Below, one piece after another: positions 57,018 to 64,000 of a stretch of DNA of 64,000 nucleotides. Numbering within the stretch: the first letter of the stretch is position 1; every line of letters starts with the position of its first letter. Both the position numbers and the translations under genes were made by a program. This DNA is from Amblyomma americanum (Eukaryota > Arthropoda > Arachnida > Ixodida > Ixodidae), in NCBI RefSeq assembly GCF_052857255.1, contig NC_135504.1:146656121-146720120 (forward strand), read 5' to 3'. Under the pieces are notes generated by a model that saw only the letters and a program-made list of their open reading frames with translations, was not told where the DNA came from and searched no databases.

Positions 57018-60000
57018 GCTTTTCGCGCAGTTATAAGAGAAAAAGTTTTGACGCATGTCACAGGGACACGTGTAAAACCGACGTGTTCAGATCTAGCTCG
57101 TTTCGGTCTAAAACAGCTTGATTCGTTGTATTAAGCAAGAATATATGCTTTTCGCGCAGTTATAAGAGAAAAAGTTTTGACGAGTATCACGTGGATACTT
57201 GTAAAACCGATGCGTTCAGATACAACTCGTTTCGGTCTAAAACAGCTTGTTCCGTTTTATTAAGCACGAATACATGCTTTTCGCGCAGTTATTAGAGAAA
57301 AAGTTTTGACACTTGTAATACCGATGTGTTGTGATTTGGCTCGTTTCGGTCTAAAACAGCTTGTTTCGCTGTATTAAGCAAGAATACGTGCTTTTCGCGC
57401 AGTTATAGGAGAAAAAGTTTTGACGCATGTCACAGGGACACGTGTAAAACCGACGTGTTCAGATCTAGCTCGTTTCGGTCTAAAACAGCTTGATTCGTTG
57501 TATTAAGCACGAATACATGCTTTTCGCGCAGTTATAAGAGAAAAAGGTTTGGCGAGTATCACGTGGATACTTGTAAAACCGATGCGTTCAGATACAACTC
57601 GTTTCGGTCTAAAACAGCTTTTTCCGTTTTATTAAGCACGAATACATGCTTTTCGCGCAGTTATAAGAGAAAAAGTTTTGACGCGTATCAGAGGAACACT
57701 TGTAAAACCGATGTGTTGTGACTTAACTCGTTTCGGTCTAAAACAGCTTGTTTCGCTGTATTAAGCAAGAATACATGCTTTTCGCGCAGTTATAAGAGAA
57801 AAAGTTGTGACGCGTGTCACAGGGACACTTGTAAAACCGATGTGTTCAGATTTAGCTCGTTTCGGTCTAAAACAGCTTGTTTCGCTGTATTAAGCAGGAA
57901 TACATGCTTTTCGCGCAGTTATAAGAGAAAAAGATTTAAAGGCGTGTCACAGGGACACTTGTAAAACCGATGTGTTGTGATTTAGCTCGTTTCGGTCTAA
58001 AAAAGCTTGTTTCGCTGTATTAAGCAAGAACACATGCTTTTCGCGCAGTTATAAGAGAAAAAGTTGTGACGCGTGTCACAGGGACACTTGTAAAACCGAT
58101 GTGTTCAGATTTAGCTCGTTTCGGTCTAAAACAGCTTGTTTCGCAGTATTAAGCAGGAATACATGCTTTTCGCGCAGTTATAAGAGAAAAAGTTTTAAAG
58201 GCGTGTCACAGGGATACTTGTAAAACCGATGTGTTCAGATTTACCCCGTTTCGGTCTAAAACAGCTTGTTTCGTTAGACTAAGCATGAATACATGCTTTT
58301 CGCGCAGTTATAAGAGAAAAAAGTTTTGACGCGTATCAGAGGAACACTTGTAAAACCGATGTGTTGTGATTTAGCTCGTTTCGGTCTAAAACAGCTTGTT
58401 TCGCTGTATTAGGCAAGAATACGTGCTTTTCGCGCAGTTATAAGAGAAAAAGTTTTGACGCGTGTCACAGGGACACTTGTAAAACCGATGTGTTCAGATC
58501 TTGCTCGTTTTGGTGTAAAACAGCTTGTTTCGTTGTATTAAGCACGAATACATGCTTTTCGCGCAGTTATAAGAGAAAAAGTTTTGACGCGTGTCACAAG
58601 GACACTTGTAAAACCGATGTGTTCAGATTTAGCTCGTTTCGGTCTAAAACAGCTTGTTTCGTTGTATTGAGCACGAATACATGCTTTTCGCGCAGTTATA
58701 AGAGAAAAAGTTTAGACGCGTATCAGAGGAACACTTGTAAAACCGATGTGTTGTGATTTAGCTCGTTTCGGTCTAAAACAGCTTGTCTCGTTGTATTAAG
58801 CAAGAATACATGCTTTTCGCGCAGTTATAAGAGAAAAAGATTTGACGCGTATCAGAGGAACACTTGTAAAGCCGATGTGTTGTGATTTATCTCGATATCG
58901 GTCTAAAACAGCTTGTTTCGCTGTATTAAGCAGGAATACATGCTTTTCGCGCAGTTATAAGAGAAAAAGTTTTAAAGGCGTGTCACAGGGACACTTGTAA
59001 AACCGATGTGTTCAGATTTACCCCGTTTCGGTCTAAAACAGCTTGTTTCGTTAGACTAAGCACGAATACATGCTTTTCGCGCAGTTATAAGAGAAAAAAA
59101 GTTTTGACGCGTATCAGAGGAACACTTGTAAAACCGATGTGTTGCGATTTAGCTCGTTTCGGTCTAAAACAGCTTGTTTCGCTGTATTAAGCAAGAATAC
59201 ATGCTTTTCGCGCAGTCATAAGAGAAAAAGTTTTGACGCGTGTCACAGGGACACTTGTAAAACCGATGTGTTGTGATTTAGCTCGTTTCGGTCTAAAACA
59301 GCTTGTTTCGTTGTATTAAGCAAGAATACATGCTTTTCGCGCAGTTATAAGAGAAAATGTTTTGACGCGTATCAGAGGAACACTTGTAAAACCGATGTGT
59401 TGTGATTTAGCTCGTTTTGGTCTAAAACAGCTTATTTCGCTGTATTAAGCAAGAATACATGCTTTTCGCGCAGTTATAAGAGAAAAAGTTTTGACGCGTG
59501 TCACGGGACACTTGTAAAACCGATGTGTTCAGATTTACCTCGTTTCGGTCTAAAACAACTTGTTTCGTTGTATTAAGCACGAATACATGCTTTTCGCGCA
59601 GTTATAAGAGAAAAAAGTTTTGACGCGTATCAGAGGAACACTTGTAAAACCGATGTGTTGTGATTTAGCTCGTTTTGGTCTAAAAAAGCTTGTTTCGCTG
59701 TATTAAGCAAGAATACGTGCTTTTCGCGCAGTTATAAGAGAAAAAGTTTTGACGCGTGTCACAGGGACACTTGTAAAACCGATGTGTTCAGATCTAGCTC
59801 GTTTTGGTGTAAAACAGCTTGTTTCGTTGTATTAAGCAAGAATGCATGCTTTTCGCGCAGTTATAAGAGAAAAGTTTAGACGCGTATCAGAGGAACACTT
59901 GTAAAACCGATGTGTTGTGATTTAGCTCGTTTCGGTCTAAAACAGCTTGTTTCGTTGTATTAAGCAAGAATACATGATTTTCGCGCAGTTATAAGAGAAA

Positions 60001-61642
60001 AAGTTTTGACGCGTATCAGAGGAACACTTGTAAAACCGATGTGTTGTGATTTAGCTCGTTTCGGTTTTAAACAGCTTGTTTCGTTGTATTAAGCAAGAAT
60101 ACATGCTTTTCGCGCAGTTATAAGAGAAAAAGTTTTGAGGCGTATCTGAGGAACACTTGTAAAACCGATGTGTTGTGATTTAGCTCGTTCCGGTCTAAAA
60201 CAGCTTGTTTCGCTGTATTAAGCAAGAATACATGCTTTTCGCGCAGTTATTAGAGAAAAAGTTTTGACACTTGTAATACCGATGTGTTGTGATTTGGCTC
60301 GTTTCGGTCTTAAACAGCTTGTTTCGTTGTATTAAGCAAGTATACATGCTTTTCGTGCAGTTATAAGAGAAAAAGATTTGACGCGTATCAGAGGAACACT
60401 TGTAAAGCCGATGTGTTGTGATTTAGCTCGTTTCGGTCTAAAACAGCTTGTTTCGCTGTATTAAGCAGGAATACATGCTTTTCGCGCAGTTATAAGAGAA
60501 AAAGTTTTAAAGGCGTGTCACAGAGACACTTGTAAAACCGATGTGTTGTGATTTAGCTCGTTTCGGTCTAAAAAAGCTTGTTTCGCTGTATTAAGCAAGA
60601 ATACATGCTTTTCGCGCAGTTATAAGAGAAAAAGTTGTGACGCGTGTCACAGGGACACTTGTAAAACCGATGTGTTCAGATTTATCTCGTTTCGGTCTAA
60701 AACAGCTTGTTTCGCTGTATTAAGCAGGAATACATGCTTTTCGCGCAGTTATAAGAGAAAAAGTTTTAAAGGCGTGTCACAGGGATACTTGTAAAACCGA
60801 TGTGTTCAGATTTACCCCGTTTCTCTCTAAAACAGCTTGTTTCGTTAGACTAAGCACGAATACATGCTTTTCGCGCAGTTATAAGAGAAAAAAGTTTTGA
60901 CGCGTATCAGAGGAACACTTGTAAAACCGATGTGTTGTGATTTAGCTCGTTTCGGTCTAAAACAGCTTGTTTCGCTGTATTAAGCAAGAATACGTGCTTT
61001 TCGCGCAGTTATAAGAGAAAAAGTTGTTACGCGTGTCACAGGGACACTTGTAAAACCGATGTGTTCGGATTAAGCTCGTTTCGGTCTAAAACAGCTTGTT
61101 TCGCTGTATTAAGCAGGAATACATGCTTTTCGCGCAGTTATAAGAGAAAAAGTTTTAAAGGCGTGTCACAGGGACACTTGTAAAACCGATGTGTTCAGAT
61201 TTACCCCGTTTCGGTCTAAAACAGCTTGTTTCGTTAGACTAAGCACGAATACATGCTTTTCGCGCAGTTATAAGAGAAAAAAGTTTTGACGCGTATCAGA
61301 GGAACACTTGTAAAACCGATGTGTTGTGATTTAGCTCGTTTCAGTCTAAAACAGCTTGTTTCGCTGTATTAAGCAAGAATACGTGCTTTTCGCGCAGTTA
61401 TAAGAGAAAAAGTTTTGACGCGTGTCACAGGGACACTTGTAAAACCGATATGTTCAGATCTAGCTCGTTTTGGTGTAAAACAGCTTGTTTCGTTGTATTA
61501 GGCACGAATACATGCTTTTCGCGCAGTTATAAGAGAAAAAGTTGTGACGCGTGTCACAGGGACACTTGTAAAACCGATGTGTTCAGATTTAGCTCGTTTC
61601 GGTCTAAAACAGCTTGTTTCGCTGTATTAGGCAGGAATACAT
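57018..61642 (+). repeat. Mosaic of cassette and mixed monomers
   Basis: Two successive T9-T10 pairs (57018-57290 and about 57380-57650) are separated by a chimeric 114 bp monomer with a T7/T8-like tail. Then come T11, T12, a T8-like hybrid (GATTTAAAGGCG near 57934), T12, T5 with GGGATACTTG, T7, T1 with CAGATCTTGC, T2, T3, T4, T5, several A/B monomers (58990-59700), T1, T3, CATGATTTTCGCG, TTTTAAAC, GAGGCG, a 114 bp monomer, T4 sister, T8, T12, T5, T7 and further T12-T5-T7-T1 series. A monomer with GTTGTTACGCG lies near 61023. Satellite only. Confidence 0.8.
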
Positions 61643-63035
61643 GCTTTTCGCGCAGTTATAAGAGAAAAAGCTTTAAAGGCGTGTCACAGGGACACTTGTA
61701 AAACCGATGTGTTCAGATTTACCCCGTTTCGGTCTAAAACAGCTTGTTTCGTTAGACTAAGCACGAATACATGCTTTTCGCGCAGTTATAAGAGAAAAAA
61801 GTTTTGACGCGTATCAGAGGCACACGTGTAAAACCGATGTGTTGTGATTTAGCTCGTTTCGGTCTAAAACAGCTTGTTTCGCTGTATTAAGCAAGAATAC
61901 GTGCTTTTCGCGCAGTTATAAGAGAAAAAGATTTGACGCGTGTCACAGGGACACTTGTAAAACCGATGTGTTCAGATCTAGCTCGTTTTGGTGTAAAACA
62001 GCTTGTTTCGTTGTATTAGGCACGAATACATGCTTTTCGCGCAGTTATAAGAGAAAAAGTTTAGACGCGTATCAGAGGAACACTTGTAAAACCGATGTGT
62101 TGTGATTTAGCTCGTTTCGGTCTAAAACAGCTTGTTTCGTTGTATTAAGCAAGAATACATGCTTTTCGCTCAGTTATAAGAGAAAAAGTTTTGACGCGTA
62201 TCAGAGGAACACTTGTAAAACCGATGTGTTGTGATTTAGCTCGTTTCGGTCTAAAACAGCTTGTTTCGCGCAGTTTTAAGAGAAAAAGTTTTGACGCGTG
62301 TCACAGGGACACTTGTAAAACCGATGTGTTCAGATTTACCTCGTTTCGGTCTAAAACAGCTTGTTTCGCTGTATTAAGCAAGAATACATGTTTTCGCGCA
62401 GTTATAAGAGAAAAAAGTTTTGAAGCGTATCAGAGGAACACTTGTAAAACCGATGTGTTGCGATTTAGCTCGTTTCGGTCTAAAACAGCTTGTTTCGCTG
62501 TATTAAGCAAGAATACATGCTTTTCGCGCAGTTATAAGAGAAAAAGTTTTGACGCGTGTCACAGGGACACTTGTAAAACCGATGTGTTGTGATTTAGCTC
62601 GTTTCGGTCTAAAGCAGCTTGTTTCGTTGTATTAAGCAAGAATACATGCTTTTCGCGCAGTTATAAGAGAAAAAGTTTTGACGCGTATCAGAGGAACACT
62701 TGTAAAACCGATGTGTTCAGATTTAGCTCGTTTCGGTCTAAAACAGCTTGTTTCGTTGTACTGAGCACGAATACATGCTTTTCGCACAGTTATAAGAGAA
62801 AAAGTTTAGACGCGTATCAGAGGAACACTGGTAAAACCGATGTGTTGTGATTAACCTCGTTTCGGTCTAAAACAGCTTGTTTCGTTGTATTAAGCAAGAA
62901 TACATGCTTTTCGCGCAGTTATAAGGGAAAAAGATTTGACGCGTATCAGAGGAACACTTGTAAAGCCGATGTGTTGTGATTTATCTCGATATCGGTCTAA
63001 AACAGCCTGTTTCGCTGTATTAAGCAGGAATACAT
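61643..63035 (+). repeat. ~1400 bp tandem duplication, copy 1
   Basis: From a T5 monomer through T7 with GAGGCACACGTGT (61818), T1, T3, the 100 bp deletion monomer (junction about 62264), B and A monomers including ATACATGTTTTCGCG (two bases lost, near 62387), T2-like, T3 and T4. Copy 2 repeats this 1393 bp later at first and 1401 bp after an 8 bp insertion near 63148. Confidence 0.83.
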
Positions 63036-64000
63036 TCTTTTCGCGCAGTTATAAGAGAAAAAGTTTTAAAGGCGTGTCACAGGGACACTTGTAAAACCGA
63101 TGTGTTCAGATTTACCCCGTTTCGGTCTAAAACAGCTTGTTTCGTTCGTCTAATAGACTAAACACGAATACATGCTTTTCGCGCAGTTATAAGAGAAAAA
63201 AGTTTTGACGCGTATCAGAGGCACACGTGTAAAACCGATGTGTTGTGATTTAGCTCGTTTCGGTCTAAAACAGCTTGTTTCGCTGTATTAAGCAAGAATA
63301 CGTGCTTTTCGCGCAGTTATAAGAGAAAAAGATTTGACGCGTGTCACAGGGACACTTGTAAAACCGATGTGTTCAGATCTAGATCGTTTTGGTGTAAAAC
63401 AGCTTGTTTCGTTGTATTAGGCACGAATACATGCTTTTCGCGCAGTTATAAGAGAAAAAGTTTAGACGCGTATCAGAGGAACACTTGTAAAACCGATGTG
63501 TTGTGATTTAGCTCGTTTCGGTCTAAAACAGCTTGTTTCGTTGTATTAAGCAAGAATACATGCTTTTCGCGCAGTTATAAGAGAAAAAGTTTTGACGCGT
63601 ATCAGAGGAACATTTGTAAAACCGATGTGTTGTGATTTAGCTCGTTTCGGTCTAAAACAGCTTGTTTCGCGCAGTTATAAGAGAAAAAGTTTTGACGCGT
63701 GTCACAGGGACACTTGTAAAACCGATGTGTTCAGATTTACCTCGTTTCGGTCTAAAACAGCTTGTTTCGCTGTATTAAGCAAGAATACATGTTTTCGCGC
63801 AGTTATAAGAGAAAAAAGTTTTGAAGCGTATCAGAGGAACACTTGTAAAACCGATGTGTTGCGATTTAGCTCGTTTCGGTCTAAAACAGCTTGTTTCGCT
63901 GTATTAAGCAAGAATACATGCTTTTCGCGCAGTTATAAGAGAAAAAGTTTTGACGCGTGTCACAGGGACACTTGTAAAACCGATGTGTTGTGATTTAGCT
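63036..64000 (+). repeat. ~1400 bp tandem duplication, copy 2 (cut by window end)
   Basis: Partner of 61643-63035, with GAGGCACACGTGT at 63219, the 100 bp junction at about 63665 and ATGTTTTCGCG near 63789. It starts with a head mutated to TCTTTTCGCG (63036) and contains the palindromic insertion GTCTAATAGAC (63148-63158). It continues beyond the window. Confidence 0.82.

Larger units (their letters stand above)
1..64000 (+). repeat. Satellite DNA array, ~129 bp monomer, head to tail
   Basis: The head motif GCTTTTCGCGCAGTTATAAG recurs every 129-130 bp from base 1 to the end (for example starts at 1, 131, 261, 391, 521, 650), always on the plus strand; I saw no inverted copy. Roughly 495 copies fill the window. 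The consensus is about 38% G+C, G-rich over C on this strand (about 29 G to 20 C), and carries about eight CpGs. Copies differ mainly by box-type variants rather than random decay, and types recur in order, so this is a higher-order repeat array. No unique DNA interrupts it and both array ends lie outside. Satellites of this kind usually sit in centromeric or other constitutive heterochromatin; which one applies here cannot be read from the sequence. I do not recognise the family or species. Confidence 0.98.

Noticed and set aside
62191..62592. Longest open frame (133 codons) as a possible repetitive secreted or Cys-rich protein
   Set aside because: No signal peptide, and the frame is a satellite translation whose continuity depends on chance 1-2 base losses (ATACATGTTTTCG). 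Only its own ~1400 bp duplicate repeats it.
1..64000. CRISPR array
   Set aside because: The repeat is too long and there are no unique spacers. Variable boxes are a few recurrent states, not a set of unrelated sequences.
1..64000. Transposon or retroelement remnants
   Set aside because: I found no terminal repeats, target-site duplications, reverse transcriptase or transposase motifs. Every stretch I read can be assigned to a satellite monomer.

Overview
The whole 64 kb window is one uninterrupted head-to-tail satellite DNA array. The basic repeat is about 129 bp (129-130 bp for nearly all copies, with rarer 114 and 100 bp deletion forms), so the window holds roughly 495 copies (window length divided by monomer length, not a machine count). 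All copies I read lie in the same orientation. I found no gene, RNA gene, transposon, CRISPR array, origin or unique sequence, and neither end of the array lies inside the window. This is typical of constitutive heterochromatin (centromeric, pericentromeric or subtelomeric) in a eukaryote. I cannot name the species or match the monomer to a satellite I know. The consensus is about 38% G+C yet has about eight CpGs per monomer, roughly 1.8 times expectation, which argues against a genome with heavy germline CpG methylation and is easier to fit to an invertebrate. That is inference.

The monomer has a nearly invariant head (GCTTTTCGCG, then CAGTTATAAG, then the purine tract AGAAAAAG) and variable modules downstream. 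Variable box 1 reads GTATCAGAGGAACAC or GTGTCACAGGGACAC. Next is a shared core around ACTTGTAAAACCGATGTGTT. Variable box 2 is GTGATTTAGC, CAGATCTAGC, CAGATTTACC or GTGACTTAAC. Then comes TCGTTTCGGTCTAAAACAGC and a variable tail (TTGTATTAAGCAAG, TTAGACTAAGCACG, TTGAACTAAGCACG, CTGTATTAAGCAGG). Combinations of boxes define about a dozen recurrent monomer types. I use these labels: T1 (CAGATCTAGC + TTTTGGTGT), T2 (GTCACAAGGAC + TATTGAGCACG), T3 (GTTTAGACGCG), T4 (TCGATATCGG), T5 (TTTAAAGGCG + TTACCCCG), T6 (GACGCGTGTCAC + TTACCTCG, often CGCGAAGTT), T7 (tail GAATACGT), T8 (CTAAAAAAGC), T9 (GACACGTGT + CTTGATTCG), T10 (GAGTATCACGTGGATAC), T11 (GTGACTTAAC) and T12 (GTTGTGACGCG).

Types occur in recurrent order, so this is a higher-order repeat (HOR) array, but an irregular one. 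A cassette T8-T9-T10-T11-T12 recurs about 20 times, whole or partial. An 8-monomer unit T1-T2-T3-T4-T5-T6-T5'-T7 of 1037 bp dominates 19.8-28.3 kb. Overlaid on this are nested segmental duplications that I traced by private markers: 6029 bp offset (1-0.94 kb to 6.03-6.96 kb), 3981-3987 (7.8-10.1 to 11.8-14.1 kb), 5020-5150 (9.1-11.3 to 14.1-16.5 kb), 5259-4871 (12.4-15.4 to 17.7-20.3 kb), a 2978 bp tandem pair (19.8-25.7 kb), a 1664 bp tandem pair (28.3-31.7 kb), 10554 bp (30.7-36.9 to 41.2-45.7 kb, with later 387, 1276 and 129 bp differences), 1276 bp, 906 bp and 1033 bp tandems (33.6-41.3 kb), a 3981-4240 bp tandem (47.0-55.2 kb) with a nested 1161 bp tandem, 8998 bp (46.2-48.0 to 55.2-57.0 kb), and a roughly 1400 bp tandem running off the right edge. 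Several chimeric monomers mark the crossover points.

Signals that the satellite label alone does not explain: a hairpin-capable dyad in variable box 1 kept by a compensatory G-C to A-T swap in T10; a second dyad around ACCGA...TCGGT that one subtype lengthens to 9 bp; a tRNA 5'-end/A-box-like stretch in many monomers; and a monomer length divisible by three, which produces repeated Cys/Ser/Lys-rich open frames that I do not consider genes.
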